Part shown: piece after piece, positions 38,913-47,599 of the stretch
How the letters are laid out: each line of letters starts with the position of its first letter
Numbering within the stretch: the first letter of the stretch is position 1
Assembly (NCBI RefSeq): GCF_003148825.1
Contig: NZ_QGGZ01000003.1
Location: forward strand, 1-64,000
From: Streptomyces sp. CG 926
GTDB taxonomy: Bacteria; Actinomycetota; Actinomycetes; Streptomycetales; Streptomycetaceae
DNA: 64,000 nt
Direction: 5' to 3'
Program-made: the position numbers and the translations under genes
The notes under the pieces: generated by a model
Database searches by the model: none
The model's input: the letters and a program-made list of their open reading frames with translations, nothing else
Told to the model about the DNA's origin: nothing

Positions 38913-39883
38913 CCGTGAGCACCCCCGAACTTCCCCTGATCGACCAGAACGACGGCGGCTGCGGCGACGACTGCGCCTGCGGCGACGGCGAGGAGAGCGG
39001 CCTGGACCCGGCGCTGGCGCAGCTGCTGGCCGACGCCGGCCTGGACCCGATCGAGGTCGAGGACATCGCGCACATGGCGCTGTCGGAGGACCTGGACGGC
39101 GGTGTGGACGTGACGACGGTCGCGACCGTGCCGGAGGAGGCCGAGGCCGTCGCCGACTTCGTCGCGCGCGAGGACGGCGTCGTGGCCGGTCTGCGGATCG
39201 CCGAGGCCGTGTTCTCCGTGGTGTGCACCGAGGCCTTCGAGGTGGAGCGGCACGCGGAGGACGGCGACAGCGTCACGGCCGGTCAGCTGCTGCTGTCCGT
39301 GCGCTCGCGCACCCGTGACCTGCTCACTGCGGAGCGCAGCGCGCTGAACATCATGTGCCGACTGTCGGGCATCGCGACGGCCACCCGCCGCTGGGCCGAC
39401 GTGCTGGAGGGCACCTCGGCGAAGGTCCGCGACACCCGCAAGACCACGCCGGGCCTGCGCTCGCTGGAGAAGTACGCGGTGCGCTGCGGCGGCGGCGTCA
39501 ACCACCGGATGTCGCTCTCGGACGCGGCGCTGGTCAAGGACAACCACGTGGTGGCGGCGGGCGGTGTCGCGCAGGCGTTCAAGGCCGTGCGCGAGGCCTT
39601 CCCGGAGGTCCCCATCGAGGTCGAGGTCGACACGATGGAGCAGATCGGCGAGGTCCTTCAGGCCGGCGCCGACCTGATCCTGCTGGACAACTTCACGGTC
39701 GCGCAGACCGCCGAGGCCGTGGCCCTGGTGGCCGGCCGCGCCGTGCTGGAGTCCTCGGGCCGTCTCACCCTGGACACCGCCCGGGCGTACGCGCAGACCG
39801 GCGTGGACTACCTGGCCGTCGGCGCGCTGACCCACTCCTCGCCGATCCTGGACATCGGGCTCGATCTGCGTGAGGCGGTGTAA
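38909..39883 (+). CDS. nadC: Nicotinate-nucleotide pyrophosphorylase (quinolinate PRTase)
   Basis: Converts quinolinate and PRPP to nicotinate mononucleotide. The 324-residue protein has DTRKTTPGLRSLEKYAV, the GGGVNHRMSLSD segment, KDNHV and the barrel end EVDTMEQ...LLDNFT. The N-terminus carries an extension of about 30 residues with C18, C22 and C24 (GGCGDDCACGDG), not part of the usual fold and possibly metal-binding. GTG at 38909 overlaps the nadB stop; GTG at 38915 is equally possible. Coupled with nadB and 3 bases upstream of coaX. Confidence 0.95.
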   Translation: MTVSTPELPLIDQNDGGCGDDCACGDGEESGLDPALAQLLADAGLDPIEVEDIAHMALSEDLDGGVDVTTVATVPEEAEAVADFVAREDGVVAGLRIAEAVFSVVCTEAFEVERHAEDGDSVTAGQLLLSVRSRTRDLLTAERSALNIMCRLSGIATATRRWADVLEGTSAKVRDTRKTTPGLRSLEKYAVRCGGGVNHRMSLSDAALVKDNHVVAAGGVAQAFKAVREAFPEVPIEVEVDTMEQIGEVLQAGADLILLDNFTVAQTAEAVALVAGRAVLESSGRLTLDTARAYAQTGVDYLAVGALTHSSPILDIGLDLREAV

Positions 39884-39886
39884 CCC

Positions 39887-40696
39887 GTGCTCCTCACCAT
39901 CGACGTAGGCAACACCCATACGGTCCTGGGCCTGTTCGACGGTGACGAGATCGTCGAGCACTGGCGCATCTCGACCGACCCGCAGCGCACGGCCGACGAG
40001 ATGGCCGTGCTGCTGCAGGGGCTGATGGGCATGCACCCGATGCTCGGCAGCGAGCTCGGCGACGGGATCCACGGCATCGCGATCTGCTCGGCGGTGCCGT
40101 CGGTCCTGCACGAGCTGCGCGAGGTGACCCGGCGCTACTACGGCGACGTACCCGCGGTGATCGTGGAACCGGGCACCAAGACGGGCGTGCCGATCCTCAT
40201 GGACAACCCCAAGGAGGTCGGGGCGGACCGCATCGTGAACGCGGTCGCGGTGGTCGAGCTCTACGGGGGTCCGGCGATCGTGGTCGACCTCGGCACGGCG
40301 ACCACCTTCGACGCGGTGTCCGCGAAGGGCGAGTACGTGGGCGGGGTGATCTCCCCGGGTATCGAGATCTCGATGGACGCGCTCGGCGTACGGGGTGCCC
40401 AGCTGCGGAAGATCGAGCTGGCCAGGCCTCGCAACGTGATCGGGAAGTCCACGGTCGAGGCGATGCAGTCGGGCGTGGTCTACGGCTTCGCGGGACAGGT
40501 CGACGGGGTCGTGACCCGGATGGCGAAGGAGCTGGCCGGTCCGCACGGGAACCCGGACGACGTGCGGGTCATCGCCACGGGCGGGCTGGCACCGATGGTG
40601 CTGGGCGAGTCCTCGGTGATCGACGACCACGAGCCGTGGCTGACGCTCATCGGCCTGCGACTGGTGTACCAGCGCAACGCGCCCAGCTTCGACTAG
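39887..40696 (+). CDS. coaX: Type III pantothenate kinase
   Basis: Phosphorylates pantothenate, the first committed step of CoA synthesis, and belongs to the ASKHA (actin-like) fold. The 269-residue protein has the phosphate loop DVGNTHTVLGLF at the start, PGTKTGVPI, GADRIVNAVA, the second phosphate loop DLGTATTFDAVS, and GGVISPGIE. GTG at 39887 follows nadC after 3 bases. Together with DUF2520 and panC it brings two pantothenate-to-CoA steps into this operon. The type III enzyme lacks CoA feedback inhibition. Confidence 0.96.
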   Translation: MLLTIDVGNTHTVLGLFDGDEIVEHWRISTDPQRTADEMAVLLQGLMGMHPMLGSELGDGIHGIAICSAVPSVLHELREVTRRYYGDVPAVIVEPGTKTGVPILMDNPKEVGADRIVNAVAVVELYGGPAIVVDLGTATTFDAVSAKGEYVGGVISPGIEISMDALGVRGAQLRKIELARPRNVIGKSTVEAMQSGVVYGFAGQVDGVVTRMAKELAGPHGNPDDVRVIATGGLAPMVLGESSVIDDHEPWLTLIGLRLVYQRNAPSFD

Positions 40697-40744
40697 CGCG
40701 GCGGCGGGGTCCCGGGCCGGGTCGGGCTCGGGGGCCTCGCCGGA

Positions 40745-40954
40745 TCAGCACGCCCGCGGGCGGACGAATATCCGGCGCAGGGCGGCGCGCCAGGGGTGGC
40801 GGGCCGGTCTGCCGTCCATCACGGCTCTGGCCTGCTCGTACGTGCGGAGCGAGCGGAGCACGGCCACGTCGTCGCGGCCGGGCGGCGGAGGCATCGGGGC
40901 GCCCTGCTGGGAGGCTCGGTAGGTGTCGATCATGTACTGCTCGATGGCGGTCAT
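40745..40954 (-). CDS. Small conserved hypothetical protein
   Basis: A 69-residue protein with an acidic/polar N-terminus (MTAIEQYMIDTYRASQQ), a Pro-rich stretch and a basic C-terminus (ARHPWRAALRRIFVRPRAC). ATG at 40954 has GAGG about 7 bases upstream. No domain is recognisable, and no membrane segment. It is convergent with coaX. Confidence 0.6.
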   Translation of the reverse strand: MTAIEQYMIDTYRASQQGAPMPPPPGRDDVAVLRSLRTYEQARAVMDGRPARHPWRAALRRIFVRPRAC

Positions 40955-41152
40955 GACTCAAGCCTCACCCCGTCGGCGGCATCCCGCACGACAGTTGACG
41001 TTCCCCGTCAATCGACGGCTCGAAAGCGCCTCCGTGGCCGGTAACGATCACTCGTCCGGCCGCCGTGCCGGGCCGCCGGCGGCCACCCGTACGGCGGGGC
41101 CCAAGGGCCCACCCCGACGTCGGTGTGGTGCGCGGAACGACAGAATGGCCTG

Positions 41153-42280
41153 ATGAGCGTCACCATCGACATCGCAGGCCTGCCCACCGAGCGGATCACT
41201 TTCGCGCCTTCGCCGCTCGCCGAGCTCTGCATGGCCCTGCACGCGCTCTCCCAGCCCGCGCACCACCCCGGGTTGGCCTCCTGGACCACCGCCACCGCCG
41301 CCTCGCTCGATCCGTGCCTCGCGGATCGGCTGCTGGAGGCCGACTTCATGTGGCGGAGTTCCTTCTCGGACATCTTCATGCCCTTCGCCGGGCTGCCCGG
41401 CGGGACCGGGCGGCCCGCCGCGTCGCTGGCCGAGGCGCTGGACGTGCTGGACCGGCTGGACGACGAGCGGTTCGTGCGGGCCGCCCTGGAACAGTGCTGG
41501 CTGGCGCTCTACAACGAGGGCGGCCCGTCCTCCTCGCCGCTGGCCGACCCCGCGGCGCGGGCCAAGGCGCTGGAGACGGCCGCCGCCCGCGGCCCGCGCC
41601 AGCTGGCCTTCTCCATCCGGCTGCTCGACGACACGGCCTCCGTACGGGTGTGGATGCGGCGTCTCCTGGAGGACTGCGACGAGGCCTTCTTCGCCGAGAC
41701 GTGGAAGCGCGTCGAGCCCGGGCAGAGCGCCGACGCCCGGCACAAGACGGAGGTGCTGCGCCGCAAGGGGCTGCCGACCGTGTTGAAGGAGGTCTCGGCG
41801 GCGCTGAGTGTGGACGCCGGCGGCACCACCATCACCGCCGACAAGATGGTCCACGGATCGACGACCGCGACCGATCCCCGAATAGGCGCCGGCCTGGTCT
41901 TCGTACCGACCAACTTCGGCTGGCCGCATCTGCTGGTGCTGCACGCGCCGGGCTGGCGACCGGTGGTCCACTATCCGCTCGGCTCCCCCGAACTGAGCGC
42001 CGAGCCCGGCTCGGTGGAGCTGCTGCAGCGGCGGATGGAGGCGCTTGCGCATCCCATGCGGATGATGCTGTGCCGGAGTCTGGCCCGGGCCCCGTTCACG
42101 ACGAGCGAGCTGGCGACCGTGTACGGGATCACCGCGCCGGAGGTGTCGCGGCATCTGGCCGTCCTGAAGAAGGCCGGTCTGATGCACACGCGCCGTCAGG
42201 GTCGGTACGCCCAGCACCAGTTGGATCTGCCGGCGGTGGCGCGCATCGGATCGGACTTCATCGAGGGCATCCTCCGCTAG
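41153..42280 (+). CDS. DUF5937-type protein with C-terminal ArsR-like HTH
   Basis: A 375-residue regulator. The first 280 residues form the DUF5937-type ligand or partner domain (RITFAPSPLAELCMALHALS and FSIRLLDDTASVRVWMRRL). The last 80 are an ArsR-like winged helix (RRMEALAHPMRMMLCRSLAR, TTSELATVYGITAPEVSRHL). There is no cysteine metal site in the HTH, so metal sensing is unlikely. ATG at 41153 lies 6 bases after a weak -10, CAGAAT. It is a single gene upstream of an M28 peptidase on the same strand. Confidence 0.85.
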   Translation: MSVTIDIAGLPTERITFAPSPLAELCMALHALSQPAHHPGLASWTTATAASLDPCLADRLLEADFMWRSSFSDIFMPFAGLPGGTGRPAASLAEALDVLDRLDDERFVRAALEQCWLALYNEGGPSSSPLADPAARAKALETAAARGPRQLAFSIRLLDDTASVRVWMRRLLEDCDEAFFAETWKRVEPGQSADARHKTEVLRRKGLPTVLKEVSAALSVDAGGTTITADKMVHGSTTATDPRIGAGLVFVPTNFGWPHLLVLHAPGWRPVVHYPLGSPELSAEPGSVELLQRRMEALAHPMRMMLCRSLARAPFTTSELATVYGITAPEVSRHLAVLKKAGLMHTRRQGRYAQHQLDLPAVARIGSDFIEGILR

Positions 42281-42448
42281 GACGAACCACCGCGCCGTTG
42301 GCTTGATTTGTGCGGCCCGGATTCACCGATATACGGAATTCATAAACCGGAATCAGCGAAAACTCTGGCCATGGTGGCCACTTGCTGTCTAACGTGCGTC
42401 CACCGATCCCCCACGTAACGCGCACCACTTCTGCTCACGCGCTCCGCC

Positions 42449-42490
42449 TTGCTGTGCCCTGCTCCGCCCTGCCCTGCCCTGCTCTGCTCG
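42449..42490 (+). repeat. Short CCCTG/CTCCG repeat before the M28 gene
   Basis: A pyrimidine-rich stretch with repeated CCTG and CTCCGCC-like units lies 20-60 bases before the M28 start codon. It may be slippage-prone. A functional role is not apparent. Confidence 0.5.
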
Positions 42491-42512
42491 CCTTTGTCGT
42501 GGAAGGACCTTC

Positions 42513-44063
42513 ATGCCCTCACGCCGTATAGCCGCAGCAACCGCCGCCCTGGCAGCCGTAGCCCTCGTCTCGCCGTTGCTGCTGGCCGGACCGGCCGGAG
42601 CCACCGGAAGCCCGCAGAGCGACGCCGCCCGCGGTGACGCGCTCGCCAGGAAGCTGGTCAAGGACGCGACCGGCAAGGGCGCCTACAACCACCTCAAGGT
42701 GCTCCAGTCGCTCGCCGACTACAACAACGGCAACCGCGCGGCCGGATCCAAGGGCCACGAGCAGTCGGCCAAGTACATCGAGGCGGTGATGAAGGCGGCC
42801 GGCTACAAGGTCACCCGCAACGAGTTCGACTTCGTCTTCGTCGAGACGATCGAGGAGAAGCTGACCGTGGGCGGCGCGAACGAGCGCGACGTCCCGATCC
42901 ACCTGATGACCTACACGGCGAGCTCCCCGGAGGGCGGTGTGACGGCCCCGGTCGCCGTCGCCCCGGTCGACGCGGACGGGACGAACGGCTGCGAGCCGGG
43001 TGACTTCGCCTCCGGCACCTTCACCGGCAAGATCGCCCTGATCAAGCGCGGTGGCTGCACCTTCGCGGTGAAGCAGCAGAACGCGGCGGCTGCCGGCGCC
43101 GTCGGCGCGGTCATCTTCAACAACACCGCGGGCGGCCTGAACGGCACCATCGGCGACCCGACCCTCGGCAAGATCCCGACGGGCGGCATCACCCAGGAGG
43201 ACGGCGAGAAGCTCACCGCCGAGGCCGCCGCCGGTCCGGTCGAGCTCACCCTCGACATCCGTGAGCTGCGCGAGAACCGCAAGACCTTCAACGTCATCGC
43301 CGAGACCACGGGCGGCGACGAGAACAACACCGTCTTCCTCGGCTCGCACCTCGACTCGGTCGCGGCCGGCCCGGGCATCAACGACAACGGCTCCGGCTCG
43401 GCGGGCATCCTCCAGGTCGCCCAGCGGCTCGCGAGCGAGCAGAAGAAGGTCAAGAACAAGGTCAAGTTCGCCTGGTGGTCGGCGGAGGAGTTCGGCCTCC
43501 TCGGCTCCGAGGCGTACGTCGCCGGACTGACGGACGAGCAGAAGAAGCAGATCAAGCTCTACCTGAACTTCGACATGATCGCCTCGCCGAACGCCGCCTA
43601 CTTCGTCTACGACGGCGACGACTCGGACGCGACCGGCTCGGGCCCCGGCCCCGTGGGCTCCGCCCAGTTGGAGAAGGGGATCAACGACTTCCTCGATTCC
43701 AAGAAGATCCCGCACGAGGGCACGGACTTCTCGGGCCGCTCGGACTACGGCCCCTTCATCGAGGTGGGCATCCCCTCCGGCGGCACCTTCACCGGCGCCG
43801 AGGGCATCAAGACCCCGGAGCAGGCCGCGAAGTTCGGCGGCCAGGCGGGCGTCGCCTACGACGTGAACTACCACGGCAAGGGTGACGACATCACCAACAT
43901 CGACCAGAAGGCGCTCGACATCAACGTCGACGTCATCGCGGACGCGGTCGGCCACTACGCGCACGACCTGGCCCCGCTGTCGAAGCCGGTCGTCTCGCAG
44001 CCCACGGGCGGCTCGGGCAGCGGCGGCGGCCTCCACCAGGGCCACGACGAGGTCACGCAGTAG
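42513..44063 (+). CDS. Secreted M28-family aminopeptidase with PA domain
   Basis: A 516-residue exported zinc aminopeptidase. A signal peptide (MPSRRIAAATAALAAVALVS, cleavage about residue 31 after AGA) is followed by a protease-associated (PA) insert at about 125-235 and the M28 catalytic domain with zinc ligands in LGSHLDSVAAGPGINDNGSG, WWSAEEFGLLGS and LNFDMIASP. The C-terminus is Ser/Gly-rich. It resembles Streptomyces griseus-type aminopeptidase precursors. The ATG at 42513 follows GGAAGGA about 7 bases upstream. A strong hairpin lies after the stop. Confidence 0.95.
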   Translation: MPSRRIAAATAALAAVALVSPLLLAGPAGATGSPQSDAARGDALARKLVKDATGKGAYNHLKVLQSLADYNNGNRAAGSKGHEQSAKYIEAVMKAAGYKVTRNEFDFVFVETIEEKLTVGGANERDVPIHLMTYTASSPEGGVTAPVAVAPVDADGTNGCEPGDFASGTFTGKIALIKRGGCTFAVKQQNAAAAGAVGAVIFNNTAGGLNGTIGDPTLGKIPTGGITQEDGEKLTAEAAAGPVELTLDIRELRENRKTFNVIAETTGGDENNTVFLGSHLDSVAAGPGINDNGSGSAGILQVAQRLASEQKKVKNKVKFAWWSAEEFGLLGSEAYVAGLTDEQKKQIKLYLNFDMIASPNAAYFVYDGDDSDATGSGPGPVGSAQLEKGINDFLDSKKIPHEGTDFSGRSDYGPFIEVGIPSGGTFTGAEGIKTPEQAAKFGGQAGVAYDVNYHGKGDDITNIDQKALDINVDVIADAVGHYAHDLAPLSKPVVSQPTGGSGSGGGLHQGHDEVTQ

Positions 44064-44383
44064 CGGTGAGCAGGTGAGGCGCAGGGCCGGGATCCGCCAC
44101 TGGATCCCGGCCCTGCGCGCGTCTGCCCGGCGCCGCTCGCCGTCGCCAAGTGCGGTGCCTCGACACCGTCGTGTGGTTGAAGGGGTAACCGTGGTGAATG
44201 CTGGCATCCACGCCCTCGGCGGCGCATGATGGAGATAGTGCTCTCACCCACATGGACGCAGCAGCGTGCCGGCCCTCTCGGCTCCCACGCCCGTCCCCAC
44301 ACATGGGGTGGTCGATGTCGCATCGAGTGGCTCATCACTCGGACTCCCACCCAGGCAGCACGCATCACGGAAGGACGGACACC
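44064..44383. other. 320-base interval between the M28 gene and the AbfB-like pair
   Basis: It holds the terminator at 44079-44118. The rest should contain the promoter of the AbfB-like gene. CATCGAGTGGCTCATCACTC has short inverted repeats (GAGTG/CACTC) near 44310. No gene is apparent. Confidence 0.5.
44079..44118 (+). terminator. Terminator after the M28 gene
   Basis: GCGCAGGGCCGGGATCC (44079-44095) and GGATCCCGGCCCTGCGC (44102-44118) form a perfect 17-bp stem with a 6-base loop. No T run follows, as is usual in Streptomyces. Confidence 0.88.
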
Positions 44384-44863
44384 GTGGCCGTTCTCAAACT
44401 TTCGCTGTTCTCGAACAACTTCCCCGATTTTTTCGTCATCGATCACAGCGGCCTCGCCGACATCGCGAAGATCGAAACCGAACAGGACCGCCGGGACGCC
44501 ACGTTCCGATGGACCGGCACCAGCCTGGTGACCTTCGGCGGAACAGGAATGCTGGTACGGGCAGTTGCCCCGCCCGGGTTCTGCCTCCGTATCGCGACGT
44601 TCGACGACTTCCGCATCCACAGCAAGTTCTTCACCGGGATCATCGACCCCCAGGTCAAGGCCGAGGTCATCGAGGAATCGACCTTCGTCATGCAGGCGGC
44701 GGAAATCGACCCGAACCAGGCGTCGTTCCGGTCGGTGAAGTTCCCGGACCGGTTCATCCGGCACCGGAATTTCGAACTCTTCGCCGAGCCGGTGGTGACC
44801 ATCGACGACATGCAGTCCGCCTGCTTCAGGATCGCCTCGCCGCTCCACCCGGAGGAGTTCTAG
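44384..44863 (+). CDS. Small protein with AbfB-like (CBM42-type) repeat
   Basis: A 159-residue protein with no signal peptide. Residues 114-133 read SFRSVKFPDRFIRHRNFELF, matching the beta-trefoil repeat of alpha-L-arabinofuranosidase B (AbfB) carbohydrate-binding domains. An earlier segment (SLFSNNFPDFFVIDHSG, residues 7-23) resembles a second, divergent repeat, so the fold may be a near-complete trefoil without a catalytic domain. The GTG at 44384 is preferred because GGAAGGAC lies about 9 bases upstream; an open frame further upstream has poor coding character. It pairs with the next gene, 37 bases downstream. Confidence 0.72.
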   Translation: MAVLKLSLFSNNFPDFFVIDHSGLADIAKIETEQDRRDATFRWTGTSLVTFGGTGMLVRAVAPPGFCLRIATFDDFRIHSKFFTGIIDPQVKAEVIEESTFVMQAAEIDPNQASFRSVKFPDRFIRHRNFELFAEPVVTIDDMQSACFRIASPLHPEEF

Positions 44864-44900
44864 ACGCGCGGACGCGGCTCGCGGCCCGAGGAGAGACGCG

Positions 44901-45281
44901 ATGCTTCACATCAAGTTCTGGGACGTGTTCTGTCCCGCGCTGGGCGGCGTGTTCGAAACGATCGTCCTTCGTGTGGACGAAGAGGAGATCTTCCACGGGC
45001 CCATCGAACAAGGCGAAACCCTCACGGTCGACGTGAGGATCCCGTTCGAGACCATGGCGGTCGAACTGGGCACCAGTGAGACCGACGGGCTGGGGAACCC
45101 CACCGGCCCGTTCCGTCACTTCGTGTACCTGGAGGAGGTGGGCGCGTCGCAGGTCGAGGAACACGACTCCTTGGACCTCGACCTCTTCCACGACTCGCCG
45201 CACCCGCAGCGGGCCCACTTCCGCAGCAAGATCCCGGGCCACGGAGGGAAGTTCGAACTCGGCTTCAGCCTGCCGGGCTGA
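44901..45281 (+). CDS. Hypothetical protein paired with the AbfB-like gene
   Basis: A 126-residue soluble acidic protein rich in aromatic and beta-forming residues (LHIKFWDVFCPALGGVFETI, VLRVDEEEIFHGPIEQGETL, HFRSKIPGHGGKFELGFSLPG). I do not recognise a family. ATG at 44901 has GAGGAGAG about 7 bases upstream. It follows the AbfB-like gene in the same direction and is likely co-transcribed, so the two may form a complex or a two-part carbohydrate-binding unit. Confidence 0.7.
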   Translation: MLHIKFWDVFCPALGGVFETIVLRVDEEEIFHGPIEQGETLTVDVRIPFETMAVELGTSETDGLGNPTGPFRHFVYLEEVGASQVEEHDSLDLDLFHDSPHPQRAHFRSKIPGHGGKFELGFSLPG

Positions 45282-45283
45282 CG

Positions 45284-46252
45284 TCACGCCGCCGCGGCGC
45301 CCGGCCAGGCCGGGGCCGGGATGCCGACCGGCTGGACCAGCCAGCCGAAGGCGCCCAGGCCGGCGCGGTCCATGAGTTCCGCCGCCTCACCGGCCGCGGA
45401 CAGGGCCCGTACGTAGGCCACCGGGTCCGCCCCGGCCAGCGCCAGCGGAGGCCGGCCGCCCGAGACGCCGAGCGCCGCCAGCGCCTCGCGCTGGGTCAGC
45501 AGGACCGACCCCGGCCCCGCGCAGGAGTCCAGGGCCACGTGGGCGGTGACATCGCAGGTACCGTCCGGGACCGGCGGGACCTCCCGGCCCCCGCGGAACC
45601 CCGTCAGGGTGCCGTACGGGGGCCGCGCGCCCCGGGTGTGGGCGTAGTCCACCGCCACCGCCAGGCCCCGCTCCAGCGTCCCGGCGGCCGCCGCCCAGGC
45701 CTCGTCGCGGGCCCGGCCGATCTCGACGCGACCACCATCGGGCCACCACCGCTCCAGCCAGGTCCGGTCCGCGTCGTCCAGCGGGCCGCCGACGCTCTCC
45801 GTGCCGTCCGGGGCGACCAGCACGTAGTGCCCGTCCTCGGCGATCTCCAGCGGCACGTTGTCCAGCCACTCGTTGGCGAGGAGCAGCCCCGTCGTCCCCC
45901 CGGGCGGCGCCGCGACCCAGCGGATCCGCGGGTCGAGCCCAGCCGGCCGCTCCGCCCGTTCCACGGCGTACGGGCGCACCCGCGCCGCTGTCCCAAGATC
46001 CAGCGCGGCCAGCACCCCGGCCAGCAGCTCCCCCCGCCCGGCCCCGACGTCGACCAGGTCCAGCTCCGCCGGGTGCCCGAGCTCGGCGTCCACCCACCGC
46101 AGCAGCCGGGCCACGGCGGCGGCGTACAGCGCGGAGGCGTGCACGGAGGTACGGAAGTGTCCGGCGGGTCCCGGCCCGCCCGGGCGCACGTAGAAGCCGC
46201 CGGGCCCGTACAGCGCGGCCTCCATCGCATCGCGCCACCGGACCGCGGTCAC
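45284..46252 (-). CDS. SAM-dependent methyltransferase, MidA/NDUFAF7 family
   Basis: A 322-residue methyltransferase of the MidA/NDUFAF7 type (PF02636), with the SAM motif [13 protein letters not shown], the [15 protein letters not shown] segment and the C-terminal [10 protein letters not shown]. Eukaryotic NDUFAF7 methylates an arginine of the complex I subunit NDUFS2, the homologue of NuoD; a nuoD-like gene lies 4 kb away at 50528-51670. The link is inference. GTG at 46252 is preferred because GGGTGAAGGC lies immediately upstream; an ATG at 46303 is the alternative. Confidence 0.85.
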   Translation of the reverse strand: MTAVRWRDAMEAALYGPGGFYVRPGGPGPAGHFRTSVHASALYAAAVARLLRWVDAELGHPAELDLVDVGAGRGELLAGVLAALDLGTAARVRPYAVERAERPAGLDPRIRWVAAPPGGTTGLLLANEWLDNVPLEIAEDGHYVLVAPDGTESVGGPLDDADRTWLERWWPDGGRVEIGRARDEAWAAAAGTLERGLAVAVDYAHTRGARPPYGTLTGFRGGREVPPVPDGTCDVTAHVALDSCAGPGSVLLTQREALAALGVSGGRPPLALAGADPVAYVRALSAAGEAAELMDRAGLGAFGWLVQPVGIPAPAWPGAAAA

Positions 46253-46366
46253 GCCTTCACCCTGAGAGCTCACCGGACAAAGGCTATGCTTCCGTCCACC
46301 CATGGGAGTACGCGCCGGGGGTCAGGTTCGCACCTCTGGTTGACTCCAGCACCTATCCGCGTTCCC

Positions 46367-46372
46367 TACTCT
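46367..46372 (+). promoter_or_regulatory. -10 hexamer of the sensor kinase gene
   Basis: TACTCT ends 7 bases before the GTG at 46380 with no ribosome site, suggesting a leaderless transcript. TTGACT (46340-46345) lies 21 bases upstream, too far for a normal -35 but possibly relevant. Confidence 0.5.
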
Positions 46373-46379
46373 GGGTTAC

Positions 46380-47582
46380 GTGCAGCGCCTCTACGACTTC
46401 CTCCGCAGACACCCGACGGGCGTCGACAGCTTCTGGGCTGTCCTCCTCTTCGGGGTCGGAATGCTGCAGGTCGCCGACGAGAGTTACCACAGCACCACCG
46501 CACGGCTGCTCGCCGTCCCCGCGGTGGTCGCGATGGGTCTCGTGGTGGCCCTGCGCCGCAAGTGGACCGTGCCGATGTTCTGGCTCGCGGTCGGCACCGG
46601 CGCCTACAAAATGATCACGCACACCGAGGTCAACACCGCCGACCTGGCGATGCTGATCATCCTGTTCACGGTCGCGGCCTCCGCCGACATCTCGCGCCGG
46701 ATGTCCCGTACCGCGTTCGCCATCGGATGCCTCGCCTCCCCCCTGTACGCCGTGCGCTTCGCGGTGGACCAGGGCAACCTGCGCGACAACTTCCTCTTCA
46801 TGCTCTTCGCGATCGTCCCGTTCGCCCTCGCCTGGGTGCTGGGCGACTCCCTGCGCACCCGCCGGGCCTACTACGCCCAGCTCGTCGAGCGGAACCAGCG
46901 CCTGGAGAACCAGCGCGAGGCCCAGGCCAAGGTGGCCGTGGCCGCCGAGCGTGCCCGGATCGCCCGCGAGCTGCACGACGTCGTCGCGCACAACGTCTCG
47001 GTGATGGTGGTCCAGGCGGACGGCGCGGCCTACGTCATGGACGCGGCTCCCGAACAGGCCAAGGAAGCCCTCCAGACCATCTCCGGGACCGGCCGCCAGG
47101 CGCTGGCCGAGATGCGGCGGCTGCTGGGCGTCCTGCGCACCGGCGAGCCCCAGGAGTCCGAGGACTACGTGCCGCAGCCGGACGTCGAGCAGATCGAGGT
47201 CCTGGTCGAGCAGGTACGGGCGGCGGGGCTCTCGGTGGACTTCGAGGTGGAGGGCGCCCCGCGCCGGCTGCCCAGCGGCGTCGAGCTGACGGCGTACCGG
47301 ATCGTGCAGGAGGCACTGACCAACACCCGCAAGCACGGCGGCCCCGACGCCAAGGCCAGCGTCCGGCTGGTCTACTTCGACGACGGGCTCGGCCTGCTGG
47401 TCGAGGACGACGGCCGGGGGGCGGCCCACGAGCTGTACGAGGACGGCGGCGCGGACGGCGCCGGGCACGGGCTGATCGGCATGCGCGAGCGGATCGGTAT
47501 GGTCGGCGGAACCCTGGACGCGGGGCCTCGGCCCGGTGGCGGATTCCGGATCAGCGCACTGCTTCCCCTGAAGAAGAGATGA
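46380..47582 (+). CDS. NarL-type sensor histidine kinase
   Basis: A 400-residue membrane kinase with four or five hydrophobic segments between residues 18 and 155, a coiled-coil linker, dimerisation and phosphoacceptor segment ARELHDVVAHNVSVMVVQA (H199), and an ATP-binding domain with VELTAYRIVQEALTNTRKHG, DDGRG and GHGLIGMRERI. It belongs to the HisKA_3 class used by LuxR-type regulators. It lacks a large outer domain, so it likely senses a membrane or intracellular signal. GTG at 46380; the response regulator follows after 17 bases. Confidence 0.94.
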   Translation: MQRLYDFLRRHPTGVDSFWAVLLFGVGMLQVADESYHSTTARLLAVPAVVAMGLVVALRRKWTVPMFWLAVGTGAYKMITHTEVNTADLAMLIILFTVAASADISRRMSRTAFAIGCLASPLYAVRFAVDQGNLRDNFLFMLFAIVPFALAWVLGDSLRTRRAYYAQLVERNQRLENQREAQAKVAVAAERARIARELHDVVAHNVSVMVVQADGAAYVMDAAPEQAKEALQTISGTGRQALAEMRRLLGVLRTGEPQESEDYVPQPDVEQIEVLVEQVRAAGLSVDFEVEGAPRRLPSGVELTAYRIVQEALTNTRKHGGPDAKASVRLVYFDDGLGLLVEDDGRGAAHELYEDGGADGAGHGLIGMRERIGMVGGTLDAGPRPGGGFRISALLPLKKR

Positions 47583-47599
47583 CGAGGACGAGGTAACTG

